A DNA stretch of 64,000 nucleotides from Thiomicrorhabdus sp. ZW0627 (GCF_029767005.1 NZ_JARUQR010000002.1:65667-129666), one strand, 5' to 3'. Positions 33,993 to 45,308 are shown, counted from the stretch's first letter. Program-made: numbers and translations. Notes: a model not told the origin generated them from the letters alone.

Positions 33993-35345
33993 ATGTATTT
34001 AGTTGCGGGTTTAGGCATTACCGGACAGTCGGTATTAAGATATTTTCAGGCTCAGGGCGAACACTGCTTCGCCTATGATACGCGTGATGAGCTGGATGTC
34101 TCCAAGCTGGCAAAAGCGTTTCCGGAAGTCGAGTTTGCGACAGGCCACCTTCCGACTAGTTGGATTCAACAGTTCGACACCATTGTGCTAAGCCCTGGAA
34201 TCGCGCAGTCCGAACCGTGGGTAAACAACCTAAGAAAATTGGGTAAACAGGTGATCGGAGATGTCGAACTCTTCGCTCGCTCTGTCGGTGTTCCGGTCAT
34301 TGGAATTACCGGTTCCAATGGGAAAAGTTCAGTGACCACCTTGACCGGATTGGCATTTCAGAAAGCCGGATATAACGTCGCCGTCGGCGGAAACCTGGGA
34401 GAGCCTGTTCTGGACCTATTGATGGACGAGAACGAATACGATCTTTATGTGCTTGAGCTTTCCAGTTTTCAGCTTGAGACTACCTATTCTTTGCAAACCG
34501 TCTCTTCAACGGTCTTGAATATTTCCGAAGATCACATGGATCGTTACGACGGTCTGGAAGACTATATTCAGGCCAAGACAAAGTTGTTTGAAACCACAGA
34601 TCTTGCTGTGTTGCCTGAAGGTTTTAGCGAGCAGGGTGTCATCCATCATTGTCCGGTGGTCCATTTCGGGATTTCGCCGGATTTCATCAAGTCGGACAGT
34701 GATTACGGCTTGCAGGAAGAAAATGGACATTTGTGTTTGGCAAATGGCAGTAACTGTCTGGTAAAAGTCGAAGATATGGCGTTGCAGGGCAGGCACCATT
34801 TGTTGAATGCATTGGCGATGATCGCTCTGTGCCAGCCGTATAAATTGCCTGTCGAAGTGTTCCGTGACGTGCTTAAGGAATTCAAAGGTTTACCACATCG
34901 TACTCAATTAGTGGTGAATTACCGAGATGTGGAATGGATCAACGATTCGAAGGGTACCAATGTCGGTGCGACTTTGACGGCGATTGAGAGCATTGGGCAA
35001 CAGGCTTACCAGCATAACGGCAAAGTGATTCTTCTGGCCGGCGGTGTCGGTAAAGAGGCCGATTTCAGTCCGTTGCAGCCGGCCGTCCATCAATATTGCC
35101 GGGAAGTGATTTTGTTTGGCCGTGATCGAAACCTGATTGCCGAAGTATTGCCTCACGAACAGGTACGATTGGTCGAGACTTTGAAAGAGGCTGTGGAGAT
35201 TGCAGGTGAGGTTGCCCAGCCCTATGACTGTGTTCTGCTGTCACCTGCGTGCGCCAGTTTTGACCAGTTCTCGAATTATGAAGAGCGCGGCAAGGTGTTT
35301 GAAAGTTACGTCGGCGAATTGATCGCAGCGCAGGAGCAAGATTGA
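33993..35345 (+). CDS. murD: UDP-MurNAc-L-Ala:D-Glu ligase MurD
   Basis: Adds D-glutamate to UDP-MurNAc-L-Ala. The 450-residue Mur ligase shows GLGITGQSVLRY at the N-terminus, ATP motif IGITGSNGKSSVTTL, ELSSFQLETT, NISEDHMDRYDGLEDY, LPHRTQLV and WINDSKGTNVGAT, then LSPACASFDQFSNYEERG at the C-terminus. GGAAGAAG immediately precedes the ATG. It abuts ftsW. Confidence 0.97.
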   Translation: MYLVAGLGITGQSVLRYFQAQGEHCFAYDTRDELDVSKLAKAFPEVEFATGHLPTSWIQQFDTIVLSPGIAQSEPWVNNLRKLGKQVIGDVELFARSVGVPVIGITGSNGKSSVTTLTGLAFQKAGYNVAVGGNLGEPVLDLLMDENEYDLYVLELSSFQLETTYSLQTVSSTVLNISEDHMDRYDGLEDYIQAKTKLFETTDLAVLPEGFSEQGVIHHCPVVHFGISPDFIKSDSDYGLQEENGHLCLANGSNCLVKVEDMALQGRHHLLNALAMIALCQPYKLPVEVFRDVLKEFKGLPHRTQLVVNYRDVEWINDSKGTNVGATLTAIESIGQQAYQHNGKVILLAGGVGKEADFSPLQPAVHQYCREVILFGRDRNLIAEVLPHEQVRLVETLKEAVEIAGEVAQPYDCVLLSPACASFDQFSNYEERGKVFESYVGELIAAQEQD

Positions 35346-35347
35346 CC

Positions 35348-36520
35348 ATGTTGCAAAGCTGGCGCGAAAAGAGCCGGGAGTGGCCGGTTGATTTCTGGCT
35401 ATTGGGATTGCTGATTACGCTGGCGGTGATCGGTTTGACCATGGTGGCGTCGAGTTCAGTTGCTATCAGTGAAAAACGTTTCGGAGACACTACTCATTAC
35501 TTCATTCGCCAGTTCCTTTCCATGGGGCTTGGCCTTACCGCCGCTTATATCCTTTTCCAAGTCCCGCTTTCCTTTTGGGAAAAACACCGGGGAAAACTGT
35601 TTCTGTTTGCTCTGTTCCTGTTGGTAATGGTGTTACTTTTAGGACGCGAAATTAATGGTAGTAAACGTTGGCTGCCATTACTGATCATGAATTTTCAGCC
35701 TTCGGAGTTTATGAAGCTGGTGATCGTAGTATTTATGGCCGGCTACCTGAACCGTCACGCGTCGGCGGTCAAGGAGAGCTTTGAGGCAGTAATCCGTTTG
35801 GCCCTGCCATTCGGGATCATGGCAATACTGTTATTGATGGAGCCTGACTACGGCAGTACATTCGTAATCGCGGTAATGATTACCGGAATGCTGTTGATTG
35901 CCGGCGCGCCATGGCGTTATTTCGTTCTGACGGTTTTGCCGATGGCGAGTCTGCTGGCCGTATTGGTCATCATCTCTCCTTACCGGATGGCGCGTGTCAG
36001 TAGCTTTTTGGATCCGTGGCAGGATCCGTACGGTACCGGTTATCAGTTGACTCAGGCTCTTATTGCATTGGGACGTGGTGAGTGGACTGGTGTGGGTCTG
36101 GGTGGCAGTGTTCAGAAATTACTTTTCCTGCCGGATGCCCACACGGATTTTCTGTTCTCGATCTATGCCGAAGAGTTCGGTTTGATAGGGGTGTTCTTCT
36201 TGATTTTGCTCTATCTGTTCATTCTTTACCGTCTGTTCCGGATCGGCCGAAAGGCTTTAGAGAAAGATATGTTTTTCGGCGGTATGATCGCCTATGGAAT
36301 TGGTATCTGGATCATCCTACAGGCCATGATCAACATGGGGGTAAATCTTGGAGCTTTTCCGACCAAAGGGTTGACGTTGCCGTTCATGAGTTATGGGGGG
36401 AGTAGTGTTCTGCTGTTAATTTCGGCCATGGCGCTAGTATTCAGGGTCGATTTTGAAACCCGACGCATCCCGCCAGGAGAAAAAGCCGTGCAACCTGTTG
36501 CCGAGAAGGAAGCGGAATGA
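35348..36520 (+). CDS. ftsW: Septal peptidoglycan glycosyltransferase FtsW
   Basis: SEDS-family polymerase that works with FtsI on lipid II. The 390-residue protein has about ten membrane helices and family motifs GREINGSKRWL, FQPSEFMKL, EPDYGSTFV, DFLFSIYAEEFGLIG and LPFMSYGGSS. The start could be the TTG at 35342 (overlapping the murD stop, AGGAG five bases upstream) or the ATG at 35348. The 3' end overlaps murG by four bases (ATGA). Confidence 0.96.
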   Translation: MLQSWREKSREWPVDFWLLGLLITLAVIGLTMVASSSVAISEKRFGDTTHYFIRQFLSMGLGLTAAYILFQVPLSFWEKHRGKLFLFALFLLVMVLLLGREINGSKRWLPLLIMNFQPSEFMKLVIVVFMAGYLNRHASAVKESFEAVIRLALPFGIMAILLLMEPDYGSTFVIAVMITGMLLIAGAPWRYFVLTVLPMASLLAVLVIISPYRMARVSSFLDPWQDPYGTGYQLTQALIALGRGEWTGVGLGGSVQKLLFLPDAHTDFLFSIYAEEFGLIGVFFLILLYLFILYRLFRIGRKALEKDMFFGGMIAYGIGIWIILQAMINMGVNLGAFPTKGLTLPFMSYGGSSVLLLISAMALVFRVDFETRRIPPGEKAVQPVAEKEAE

Positions 36521-37596
36521 GTGAAACGAAATTGAAAAAGGTTTTGATCATGGCTGGCGGTACCGGAGGGCATGTGTTTCCAGGTATCGCTATCGCTCAT
36601 GCATTGCAGCAGAAAGGTGTAGAGGTCAGTTGGCTCGGAACTCAAGGCGGTATGGAGACCGAGTGGGTGGAAGAAGCGGGTATTCCGTTTGAGGCAATCT
36701 CCATTAAAGGATTGCGTGGCAACGGTTTGGCAGGTTGGCTGAAAGCGCCGATCAACGTGACCCGTGCCTGGTGGCAGGCGCGTCGAGTCATGAAAGCACA
36801 GCAGCCGGATTTGGTTCTGGGTATGGGCGGATTTGTCTGCGGCCCCGGTGGATTGGCTGCTAAATCTTTGGGAATCAGCTTAGTGTTGCATGAGCAGAAC
36901 GCCATTCCGGGATTGACTAACAAGTTGTTGACGCCATTGGCCGATAAGGTCATTGCTGCGTTTCCACAGACGGTTTTGCGAGGTAAACAGGTCGTCACCA
37001 TCGGTAATCCGGTTAGAGCAGGGTTGGAGCAGATCGAAACGGTCCAACCGCAGGCTGAATGCCATCTATTGGTTCTCGGTGGAAGCCGCGGCGCTTTGGC
37101 TTTGAACGAAACCTTGCCTAAGGCATTGGCGTTGTTGAAAGCAAACGAGCGTCCTAAGGTGACGCATCAGACCGGTCAAAAAACGTTACAGCAGGCCCAG
37201 AGCGCTTACCGTATGGCGGGTGTGGAAGCCGAGGTGGTGCCTTTTATTCACGATATGAATCAGGCTTATGCGGCTGCGGATATGGTGCTCTGTCGATCGG
37301 GTGCGCTCACTGTCAGTGAGTTGATGGCGACGGCCAGACCGGCAATTATGGTGCCTTACCCTTATGCAGTGGATGATCACCAAACGGCCAACGCACAGGC
37401 ATTGGTTGATTTGGGGGGCGGAATCGTCATTCAGCAGAGCGAATTGACCCCCGAACATCTTGCTGAGGCATTAAAAACCTGGTGCGGCAATTCGGATAAG
37501 CGAGTGGCCGCATCGGCGGCGATTCGTGCCGGTGCCAATGTTCAGGCAACGGAAAAAATCATCGATATTCTGATGGCGTTGATGTCGGAAAAATAA
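36517..37596 (+). CDS. murG: Lipid II synthase MurG (UDP-GlcNAc transferase)
   Basis: Transfers GlcNAc to lipid I at the inner membrane face. The 359-residue GT-B enzyme has the G-loops MAGGTGGHVFPGIAIAHAL and GGSRGALALNE, the membrane-side HEQNAIPGLTNK loop, and the donor site CRSGALTVSELMA with PYPYAVDDHQTANA. The start overlaps the ftsW stop, so translation is coupled. In most gammaproteobacteria murC follows directly; here the next cluster gene is 16.7 kb away. Confidence 0.97.
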   Translation: MSETKLKKVLIMAGGTGGHVFPGIAIAHALQQKGVEVSWLGTQGGMETEWVEEAGIPFEAISIKGLRGNGLAGWLKAPINVTRAWWQARRVMKAQQPDLVLGMGGFVCGPGGLAAKSLGISLVLHEQNAIPGLTNKLLTPLADKVIAAFPQTVLRGKQVVTIGNPVRAGLEQIETVQPQAECHLLVLGGSRGALALNETLPKALALLKANERPKVTHQTGQKTLQQAQSAYRMAGVEAEVVPFIHDMNQAYAAADMVLCRSGALTVSELMATARPAIMVPYPYAVDDHQTANAQALVDLGGGIVIQQSELTPEHLAEALKTWCGNSDKRVAASAAIRAGANVQATEKIIDILMALMSEK

Positions 37597-37645
37597 TTCC
37601 AAATTTGAAATCGAAGAGCGAGCAACAACGGTAAGGTGTAGCGAG

Positions 37646-38425
37646 ATGAAGGGGTTGAAAGGAAAACGAGTTCTGATTACAGGGGCTTCCAGCGGAATCG
37701 GCGCCGGAATGGCCAAAGTATTGGCACGCGAAGGGTGTCATCTTGTTTTGCATTACAATACCAACGCTAAAGGTATTCAGGATACGTTCGCCGAGGTTCA
37801 GGCTCTAGGGGCAAAAGCGGATGTCCTACAGTGTGATTTTCGACAGCTCGATGAGCTGAGTGATTTTTTAGAACAGGCCTGGTCGGTTTTCGATGGTCTG
37901 GACGGTTTGGTTAATAATGCAGGAATCGTTACCAAGAGTACTTCCATCAATGATCCTTTCGGTAAGCAGTTTGCCGATACGCTGACAGTCAATTTGCAGG
38001 CACCCTATCAGTTAAGTACGGCATTTGCACAGGCGTGTATTGCCGCCGAAAAACCGGGTGCCATCGTTAACAACACCAGCATTCATGGTCAGGCGACCTG
38101 TGAGTGGTTTTCCGCTTATGCGGCGTCCAAGGCTGGTTTGGATGCCATTACAAAGGCACAGGCAGTCGAGTGGGGACGGTATGGAATCCGAGTCAATGGT
38201 TTGGCGCCGGGCGTGGTTCCGGTTGAACGTACTGAAGCCATACTGTTGAAACCCGATATGGAGAAAAAATGGTGTGACCGTATGCCGGCAGGGCGCTATG
38301 GAACCACCGAGGAGATGGGGGAGGCTACCGCTTACTTGCTTTCCGATGCGACTCTTTGGATGACAGGATCGATTCTAACGATTGACGGCGGTTTGATTGC
38401 ACGCGGCAATTACCCTTTACGCTGA
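37646..38425 (+). CDS. Short-chain dehydrogenase/reductase
   Basis: A 259-residue classical SDR: cofactor motif TGASSGIGAGMA near residue 12, NNAG in GLVNNAGIVTK, catalytic Ser in NNTSIHGQ and the YAASK Tyr-Lys pair, followed by the GIRVNGLAPG and TGSILTIDGG segments. It resembles FabG-type or sugar dehydrogenases; the substrate cannot be inferred. It follows murG by 49 bases on the same strand and may be co-transcribed, although it is not a known cell-wall gene. The 178 bases downstream hold a short perfect hairpin (CTCTCG-TTC-CGAGAG at 38466-38480) without a T run. Confidence 0.9.
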   Translation: MKGLKGKRVLITGASSGIGAGMAKVLAREGCHLVLHYNTNAKGIQDTFAEVQALGAKADVLQCDFRQLDELSDFLEQAWSVFDGLDGLVNNAGIVTKSTSINDPFGKQFADTLTVNLQAPYQLSTAFAQACIAAEKPGAIVNNTSIHGQATCEWFSAYAASKAGLDAITKAQAVEWGRYGIRVNGLAPGVVPVERTEAILLKPDMEKKWCDRMPAGRYGTTEEMGEATAYLLSDATLWMTGSILTIDGGLIARGNYPLR

Positions 38426-38603
38426 TCCGGTTAAGGATTGATGATTGTTTCTCTGTCTTTTTACACTCTCGTTCCGAGAGACATTCTTGGCTTAGAGCTT
38501 GATCGTACGGCCAGTGCTTAAGTTTTGACAATTCATGTTGGCATTTAAGTTGCTTGGTTCTATCTATATATTTTCAACTGTCAAAAAATAGTGAATAAGA
38601 ATT

Positions 38604-40634
38604 ATGCGTTCGTTTTTACAGAATCTCACAATCAAACAGAAAATGCGCTTCGGTTTCGGCGTTATCTGGACGGTGCTGGCGATTATTACCCTGCAGGCGG
38701 TCATTAACCTTTATTTGGTACGTCAGAATGTTTCCGTTGTGGTGAATGAGAAGCAGCCGGTCGCCATCGGAGCTTCCGAGCTTGCGCTGTCGCTTGAAAA
38801 GAGTATGAATGCGTTGAGCCTTTATATGTCGACCCATGACAAGTCGTTGTTGGAGTCATACGAGCAAGGGTTTGCTCATGTATCGGAAGAAGTGGCCAAG
38901 ACCAAGCGCGAGATTCAGGAGAGTGAAACGCCGGATGAAGCTTTATTGGAATCTTACACTCAGATACAGAAAAATCTGGAGCAGTTGCCTGAGTTGGCGG
39001 GAATGTTAAAAGTCTTGCAGGAAGATCGTAGTAAGAACTTTCCTGCGTTTCAATATTTGAACAAGAATATGTTGAGTCTGGCAAACAGCATGCAGAATGA
39101 GATCAATATCATGATCTCATCCGAATTGTCATCCTTAGAACAGTCGCGTCAGGGCGTTTTGACCGACTTGTTGAATTTACAGAAGAGCTGGTTGAGTGTG
39201 ATTTCCAATGTCCGCGGTTATGTGGCGTTTAGAACCGACTCGATGGCGGAGTTGACGGAAAATTATCTGGATACTACCGAGCAGACGATCAATCGTCTTC
39301 GTAATCAGGATCAGGTTGAATTGACGCTTGAAGAAGAGACCGGGCTGGAGAAGGTTTGGGATGTTTATCAGGCTTACCGTGAACATTTCATGCAGTTGAA
39401 AAGCATTCACCAAGGCGAGAAGTGGCGTATCGATACCTGGTTGATGAAAACCCAGATCGAACCTCTTTTCAATACATTGGACATGGAGTTGGGTGATATC
39501 GCGGAAGCGGCGACCCAGGAGATGGTGGAAGTGAGTGATTCCGTCGTCGAATCGAGTTTCTATAATATCGTGTTCGTGTTATCGGTCTCGATCATCGGTC
39601 AGATTCTTGGAATGATGGTTTCCAGTCGTGTTACTCGTGCGGTGGTAACCCCGATTCAGCAGGCAACCGGGGCGATGAAGGCCATTGCCGAAGAAGACGG
39701 GGATTTGACTCAGCGCTTGCCGGTGATCGGAAAAGACGAACTGGCGGATCTATCCAACTACTTTAATCAGTTCATTGAAAAGATCCAGTCGATGCTTAAG
39801 GAAGTTTCCAATACGATTGAGGAATTGGAAGTTTCTTCAAAAGGCCTGTTGGAAATCACTCATGAAACCAAGTCGGGAACCCAGCAACAATTGGAATCGT
39901 CGCGTCAGTTGACTTCGGTGATGGTGGATATGACGAATAAGGCTAAGAGCGTTGAGGATCATTCGCACAATACATCAAGAGCGACACAACAGGCGGCTTC
40001 CCGAGTCAAAGAAGGTGGTGAGCTGGTTAAGAGTACGGCCAGTGAGATTCAGAACTTGTCTGATGGTATGAAGGCGATGACCGAAGCGGTTTCCCTGTTA
40101 AGAGAAGACAGTGAACAGATCGGAACGGTGGTTAACGTCATCCGTGAAATCGCAGAGCAGACCAACTTGCTGTCATTGAACGCGGCAATTGAAGCGGCAC
40201 GTGCCGGTGAACATGGACGAGGCTTTGCCGTGGTGGCCGATGAGGTTCGTGGTTTGGCGCAACGAACTCAGGAATCGACACTTCAAATCGAAAGAATTAT
40301 CGATAAAATCCGTCAGGCGACCTTGTCGACGGTTGAGATGGTCCAACGTAGCCAGGACGCTACAGCAGCGAGTTGCGATGCGGTTTACACTTCGGAGCGC
40401 GCATTGAATCCGGTGACGATTTTGATGGACGACATTAATAAGATGAGTGAGCAGATGTTTGATGCGGCCCACTCTCAAAGTGAGTTGGCACAAGAGATTA
40501 ATCGTAATATTAGCCAGATCTACGAAGTCACTGAAAAAGCGGCGCTGGGTGCACAGAATACCGAGTCCGCAGGTCATAATATGCAGGCTCTGGCGGATAA
40601 GTTGGAAAGTCTGGTTCATCAGTTCAAGATCTGA
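38604..40634 (+). CDS. Methyl-accepting chemotaxis protein with large helical periplasmic domain
   Basis: A 676-residue chemoreceptor. Membrane segments at ~17-38 and ~318-340 enclose a ~280-residue, almost wholly helical periplasmic domain, suggestive of a helical-bimodular sensor. A HAMP domain follows ([25 protein letters not shown]...DELADL), then the signalling rod with the conserved tip [35 protein letters not shown]. There is no C-terminal CheR/CheB tether; it ends LVHQFKI. A TTGACA at 38525-38530 lies upstream but has no matching -10, and no sigma28 promoter was seen. No chemotaxis kinase genes lie in the window. Confidence 0.93.
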   Translation: MRSFLQNLTIKQKMRFGFGVIWTVLAIITLQAVINLYLVRQNVSVVVNEKQPVAIGASELALSLEKSMNALSLYMSTHDKSLLESYEQGFAHVSEEVAKTKREIQESETPDEALLESYTQIQKNLEQLPELAGMLKVLQEDRSKNFPAFQYLNKNMLSLANSMQNEINIMISSELSSLEQSRQGVLTDLLNLQKSWLSVISNVRGYVAFRTDSMAELTENYLDTTEQTINRLRNQDQVELTLEEETGLEKVWDVYQAYREHFMQLKSIHQGEKWRIDTWLMKTQIEPLFNTLDMELGDIAEAATQEMVEVSDSVVESSFYNIVFVLSVSIIGQILGMMVSSRVTRAVVTPIQQATGAMKAIAEEDGDLTQRLPVIGKDELADLSNYFNQFIEKIQSMLKEVSNTIEELEVSSKGLLEITHETKSGTQQQLESSRQLTSVMVDMTNKAKSVEDHSHNTSRATQQAASRVKEGGELVKSTASEIQNLSDGMKAMTEAVSLLREDSEQIGTVVNVIREIAEQTNLLSLNAAIEAARAGEHGRGFAVVADEVRGLAQRTQESTLQIERIIDKIRQATLSTVEMVQRSQDATAASCDAVYTSERALNPVTILMDDINKMSEQMFDAAHSQSELAQEINRNISQIYEVTEKAALGAQNTESAGHNMQALADKLESLVHQFKI

Positions 40635-40659
40635 TTTATCTCAACGGATCTAAGAAAAC

Positions 40660-40698
40660 CGAACAGGCCTGTTCGAATATAGGCCTGTTTGTTTTTTT
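40660..40698 (+). terminator. Intrinsic terminator after the chemoreceptor, built on the CAGGCCTG palindrome
   Basis: CGAACAGGCCT (40660-40670) pairs with AGGCCTGTTTG (40681-40691), an 11-bp stem with one G-T pair and a ten-base loop, followed by seven T residues (40692-40698). The left arm is part of the 14-bp palindrome GAACAGGCCTGTTC; the right arm is a diverged copy (TAGGCCTG). Confidence 0.9.
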
Positions 40699-40795
40699 AA
40701 AATCTTTCTTTGTTGTTTGTTTCCCGTACTATTGCTGTTTCTGATGCCCGGTACTTCTGTTATCATGCTCAAATCAAAAATTACCGAGAAAGCTC

Positions 40796-41605
40796 ATGTG
40801 GCAATATCCCAATATTGATCCGGTCGCACTGGATTTAGGTTTTTTTAAAATTCATTGGTATGGCCTTATGTATCTACTCGCCTTCGGTTTGGGCTGGTGG
40901 TACGGTGTTTGGCGTGCGCGCAGTCGGGAAGCGTGGAATGCCGAGAAAGTCGGTGATCTCTTGTTCTATATCGCGATGGGGGTCATTCTCGGTGGCCGTA
41001 TCGGTTATATCCTCTTTTATGACTTGGCTTATTATATCGAACACCCGTTGACGGTGTTTCAGGTCTGGCACGGTGGTATGTCGTTCCACGGTGGTTTGAT
41101 CGGCGTGTCATTGGCTATGTGGCTTTACGCACGTAAAGTCAAATTGTCTCTGTTTCAGGTGGCGGATTTTGTGGCGCCGCTGGTTCCAATCGGTTTGTTC
41201 ACTGGGCGTATCGGGAACTTTATCAACGGCGAGCTTTGGGGAAAAGTCACCGATTCGCCGCTTGGTATGGCGGTGTACGATCCTACACTTCAAGAAGTTG
41301 TTCATAAGTATCCGACACAGCTTTTGGAAGCTTTCTTGGAAGGGATTGTCTTGTTCGTTCTGTTAGCTTTCTATTCAAATAAACCGCGTCCTTCCGGATC
41401 GGTTGCCGGTCTTTTCCTTGTTGGTTATGGTGTATTCCGTTTTATCGTTGAGTTTTACCGCCTGCCGGATGTTCAGTTGGGGTATTTGGCATGGGGATGG
41501 CTGACGATGGGGCAGGTGTTGTCTTTACCTATGGTAGTGATAGGAATCGGCCTGATGGTTTGGAGTTATCAAAAGACGGCTAAAGGTGCCGCTTCGTTAA
41601 ATTAA
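40796..41605 (+). CDS. lgt: Prolipoprotein diacylglyceryl transferase Lgt
   Basis: First enzyme of lipoprotein maturation; transfers diacylglycerol from phosphatidylglycerol to the lipobox cysteine. The 269-residue, seven-helix membrane protein has the Lgt signature [13 protein letters not shown], the [12 protein letters not shown] loop with the essential His, and [12 protein letters not shown]. It would act on LpoA and the two lipoproteins encoded earlier. It is followed 17 bases later by thyA, the lgt-thyA order common in gammaproteobacteria. Confidence 0.97.
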   Translation: MWQYPNIDPVALDLGFFKIHWYGLMYLLAFGLGWWYGVWRARSREAWNAEKVGDLLFYIAMGVILGGRIGYILFYDLAYYIEHPLTVFQVWHGGMSFHGGLIGVSLAMWLYARKVKLSLFQVADFVAPLVPIGLFTGRIGNFINGELWGKVTDSPLGMAVYDPTLQEVVHKYPTQLLEAFLEGIVLFVLLAFYSNKPRPSGSVAGLFLVGYGVFRFIVEFYRLPDVQLGYLAWGWLTMGQVLSLPMVVIGIGLMVWSYQKTAKGAASLN

Positions 41606-41622
41606 TTAAAAGAACATTTGGT

Positions 41623-42456
41623 ATGAAACAGTATTTAGAGTTGCTTGACCACATAATTGAACAGGGAACGGATAAAGGGGACAGAACCGGTACAGGAACC
41701 CGTTCGGTATTCGGATATCAGATGCGTTTTGATTTGCAGGAAGGATTTCCTCTAGTCACGACCAAAAAATTACATATCCGTTCGATTGTCCACGAGTTGT
41801 TGTGGTTCTTATCGGGTGACACCAATATTAAATACCTTAAGGATAACGGTGTTCGTATCTGGGACGAATGGGCGACGGAAGAAGGGGATTTAGGTCCGCT
41901 TTACGGTAAACAGTGGGTGGCATGGCAGACACCGCACGGTGATACCATCAATCAGATTGCCGAGGTAATCGAAATCCTGAAAACCAATCCGAATAGCCGC
42001 CGTATGATCGTTTCAGCCTGGAATCCCTCCGATCTGCCTGACGAAACTAAAAGCCCGCAGGAAAATGTCAAAGACGGCAAGATGGCGCTGGCAGCTTGTC
42101 ATGCGTTTTTCCAGTTCTATGTTGCTGACGGTAAATTGTCGTGTCAACTTTACCAGCGCAGTGCAGATACCTTTTTAGGGGTTCCATTCAATATCGCCAG
42201 CTATGCTTTGCTGGTTCATATGGTGGCTCAGCAGACCGGCTATGACGTTGGAGATTTTGTCTGGACCGGCGGTGATGTCCATCTGTATAACAACACGATG
42301 GAACAGGCTAAAATCCAGTTGGAGCGTGAACCGTATCCTTTACCTAAGCTTGAGATCAAGCGTAAGCCGGAAAGCATTTTCGATTACCGTTTTGAAGATT
42401 TCGAAATCGTTGGTTACGAATCCCATCCTCACATCAAGGCGACGGTGTCTGTATGA
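41623..42456 (+). CDS. thyA: Thymidylate synthase
   Basis: Methylates dUMP to dTMP using methylene-tetrahydrofolate. The 277-residue enzyme has [52 protein letters not shown], nucleophile Cys in [32 protein letters not shown] and [13 protein letters not shown]. Its stop overlaps the dihydrofolate reductase start (ATGA), coupling the enzyme to the one that recycles its dihydrofolate product. Confidence 0.97.
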   Translation: MKQYLELLDHIIEQGTDKGDRTGTGTRSVFGYQMRFDLQEGFPLVTTKKLHIRSIVHELLWFLSGDTNIKYLKDNGVRIWDEWATEEGDLGPLYGKQWVAWQTPHGDTINQIAEVIEILKTNPNSRRMIVSAWNPSDLPDETKSPQENVKDGKMALAACHAFFQFYVADGKLSCQLYQRSADTFLGVPFNIASYALLVHMVAQQTGYDVGDFVWTGGDVHLYNNTMEQAKIQLEREPYPLPKLEIKRKPESIFDYRFEDFEIVGYESHPHIKATVSV

Positions 42457-42941
42457 GAATTGCGATGATTGCTGCGATGGCCAAAAATCGAGTGATTGGT
42501 ATGGATAATGATATGCCATGGCATTTACCGGATGATTTGAAGTTTTTCAAAGCCAAGACAACGGGTAAACCGGTGGTCATGGGACGTAAAACCTTTGAAT
42601 CAATCGGTTCCCGCCCTTTGCCGAACCGCCCTAACGTAGTGATTAGTCGTAACCCGGAACTTCAGCTTGAAGGTGTTTCTGTCTATAACTCCGTGGACGA
42701 CGCCTTGGAAGCTTTCAAAGATAGCGAAGAGGTAATCATTATGGGCGGTGGCCAGCTTTACAAGCAGATGCTGCCTCGTGCCGACCGTCTTTACTTGACT
42801 TTGATCGATGCGGAGATTGAAGGGGATACCCTGTTTCCGGATTGGACTCAATTTGACTGGAAAACAGTGGAATCCATTCCTCATTCGACGGATGAGCGAC
42901 ATGAATATGCATTTGAGTTTATAACTTTAGATAAAGCATAG
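42453..42941 (+). CDS. folA: Dihydrofolate reductase
   Basis: Reduces dihydrofolate with NADPH. The 162-residue protein has the whole family pattern: [31 protein letters not shown] with the catalytic acidic residue in the LPDD segment, [23 protein letters not shown], and [14 protein letters not shown] near the C-terminus. It is translationally coupled to thyA. Confidence 0.97.
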   Translation: MRIAMIAAMAKNRVIGMDNDMPWHLPDDLKFFKAKTTGKPVVMGRKTFESIGSRPLPNRPNVVISRNPELQLEGVSVYNSVDDALEAFKDSEEVIIMGGGQLYKQMLPRADRLYLTLIDAEIEGDTLFPDWTQFDWKTVESIPHSTDERHEYAFEFITLDKA

Positions 42942-43042
42942 CCAAAAACAATTGATTACCCTCTTAAGTTTGCGTGTATACAATGGTGTGTATACAAAGG
43001 TGCAATGAAACAAGCAATTTTTGCCTTCAAGGAAGAAGGTTA

Positions 43043-45244
43043 ATGAAGGAAAAAGGGAAGGATATGACAATAAAAATTCGGATGATCATCGGGATTGCAG
43101 GCGCTATTTTCTTTTTATTGGCTAGTAACCTCGTCACCCAGTTTTTAATTAATGAAACGAATAAAACCATGGACCGGATTATCCAGGTAAATGGTGTAAA
43201 ACTCGCTTTGTTGAACGATTTGAAGAGTGTTTCCGACGAAAGGGCGGTGCAGCAACGCAATCTGGTTCTGGTTGAAGAACCTGAGCAGAGAGAGGAAGTT
43301 AAAAAGGAATTGAAGGTCAGTGCGGAAAAGATTTTTGAGATTTTCGAAGCGCTTAACAAGATGGAGCTTGATCCGAAAGAGGCCGAATTATACGAGTCAC
43401 TGAAGGCCAACGTTTCCAGTGCCAATACTGTTTTCGGCAGCTTTATGCTGGCGGTTGACGAAGAGTTTACCGAGGAAGCGGTTTCGATTCTGATGAACGA
43501 GTTCCAGGTCAAGTATCAAGGTTTTACAGAGATCGTGGATGCACTTAAGACGTATGAAGTCGAGCAAAACGATCAAGCGATCGAAAGCTTGTTTAACAGT
43601 CAGCAGAACGGCGCAATTATGATCTGGTCCTGGTTGGCGATCAGTTTGGTTCTATTTAGTATTGTTGGCTGGTTAGTAGCCAGAAGCTTCCTGAGACCGA
43701 TCAATGCGATTGCGGAAACGGTCGATAAGATAGCTCAAACCGGTGATTTAAGCCACCGTGTTGATGTGAGAGGTAAGGATGAGTTAGCCTTGATTTCCGC
43801 CGCAATGAATACGTTGTTTGATCGTATGAATCGCGTGATTGAAGATGTGGTAGAAGTGATGGAAGAAGTGGCCGAAGGTAAGTTCGATCGTCGCGTTGAA
43901 GTTGGTAAGAGAGGCCAGTTCATGCGTTTGAGAGACGGTGTGAATAATTCGCTTGGCCAAATAAATGCAATGATGGGAATGATGCAGGAGACGGCCAAGA
44001 ATTTCCGGGCGGGAGAGCTGAAGGTTGCTGAAGACAATTCGGTGGAGCTTAAAGGGAGTTTTTCTACTGTGATCCATGACTTCACACGCTCGGCTGAGTT
44101 GATTAAGATTACCGTGGATTCTATTGCGGAAACATTGCATGCGCTTTCACAGGGGGACTTTTCAGTACGCTCTGATGCCGATGCGAGTGGAGATTTCGTT
44201 GCGTTGAAGGAGTCAATCAACCTGACGTTGAATGATTTGGAGCGCTTTGTTGAAGAGGTAGCACATGTTCAAGGTGAGATCAGCAAGGGTGACTTGACGA
44301 ATAAGGTGGAGGGTTCGTATCAGGGCAAGATGGCGGAATTGAAAGAATACATGAACGATTCGGTTTCCAATATTGCCGTGATGGTTGGCAAAGTTGGCGT
44401 TATTGCTTCGGATGTAGCGGATGGTGCCGGTGAGATTGCCAAAGGGAATGAAAGTGTATCCTCTCGAATTCATGAGCAGGCAGCGGCGTTGGAAGAAACA
44501 TCTGCCACGATGGAACAAATGACTTCAACTGTGCGCCAGAATGCGGATAACGCGCAGCAAGTGAATCAGGTGACCGGACAGGTTCAGGAGCAACTTGCAG
44601 ACGGCTTGGCGACCATGAAGGATGCTTTGGATTCCATGTCTAAAATGACGGAGGCCAGTCAGAAGATCAGTGACATCATTACTTTGATCGATGCAATTGC
44701 CTTCCAGACGAATCTATTGGCTTTGAATGCGGCAGTTGAAGCCGCACGAGCGGGTGAACACGGTCGTGGTTTTGCTGTGGTTGCATCCGAAGTCAGAAAT
44801 CTGGCTGGAAAGTCCGCTGAAGCGGCGGGTGACATTAAGAAGCTGATCGAGAACAGTGTTCATGTCAGTGATGAAACAGGGCGATATGTCCAGCAAACCA
44901 GTGATGTCATGACTCAAGTTAACGAAAGTCTTCAGACTGTCGGGAAGATGATGGCAGAAATCAGTCAGGCCAGTATTGAGCAGGCACAAGGCATCGAGCA
45001 GGTGAGCTCGACAGTGGTTTCTATGGATCAGATGACGCAAGATAATGCGGTAGTGGTCCAGCGCGCGGCTGAAGGTAGTGCAGAGTTGCTTAGCGATGCG
45101 CAAATGCTGCGTGAACAGGTATCTAGTTTCATCGTGGATTCCAATGCCCAACATCAGACGTTATCGTTGACCCATTCCGAGCGAGAGCATCAATATTTGA
45201 TTGCTGACGAATCTAAGAAAGAAGGTTCAGAGCATGAGTCTTAG
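43043..45244 (+). CDS. Chemoreceptor with 4-helix-bundle sensor and a chain of HAMP-like units
   Basis: A 733-residue methyl-accepting protein. Membrane segments at ~13-35 and ~191-213 flank a ~150-residue four-helix-bundle periplasmic sensor. Between the second membrane segment and the signalling rod lie about 260 residues in which I count five HAMP-like units, marked by [36 protein letters not shown] and GDLTNKVEG, each followed by a helix. The rod tip reads [35 protein letters not shown]. The chosen ATG has AAGAAGG upstream; an in-frame ATG seven codons later (43064) is also well placed, and the frame's extension to 42974 has no ribosome site. Confidence 0.92.
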   Translation: MKEKGKDMTIKIRMIIGIAGAIFFLLASNLVTQFLINETNKTMDRIIQVNGVKLALLNDLKSVSDERAVQQRNLVLVEEPEQREEVKKELKVSAEKIFEIFEALNKMELDPKEAELYESLKANVSSANTVFGSFMLAVDEEFTEEAVSILMNEFQVKYQGFTEIVDALKTYEVEQNDQAIESLFNSQQNGAIMIWSWLAISLVLFSIVGWLVARSFLRPINAIAETVDKIAQTGDLSHRVDVRGKDELALISAAMNTLFDRMNRVIEDVVEVMEEVAEGKFDRRVEVGKRGQFMRLRDGVNNSLGQINAMMGMMQETAKNFRAGELKVAEDNSVELKGSFSTVIHDFTRSAELIKITVDSIAETLHALSQGDFSVRSDADASGDFVALKESINLTLNDLERFVEEVAHVQGEISKGDLTNKVEGSYQGKMAELKEYMNDSVSNIAVMVGKVGVIASDVADGAGEIAKGNESVSSRIHEQAAALEETSATMEQMTSTVRQNADNAQQVNQVTGQVQEQLADGLATMKDALDSMSKMTEASQKISDIITLIDAIAFQTNLLALNAAVEAARAGEHGRGFAVVASEVRNLAGKSAEAAGDIKKLIENSVHVSDETGRYVQQTSDVMTQVNESLQTVGKMMAEISQASIEQAQGIEQVSSTVVSMDQMTQDNAVVVQRAAEGSAELLSDAQMLREQVSSFIVDSNAQHQTLSLTHSEREHQYLIADESKKEGSEHES

Positions 45245-45308
45245 TTAAAGGTATGTAAGCTTCAAGTCGGTTTTGGCCGGCGAATCCTAAAGCATTATAC
45301 TGTTTTTA

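Noticed and set aside
38466-38480. CTCTCG-TTC-CGAGAG hairpin after the SDR gene as a terminator
   Set aside because: The 6-bp stem has no T run; it could be incidental.
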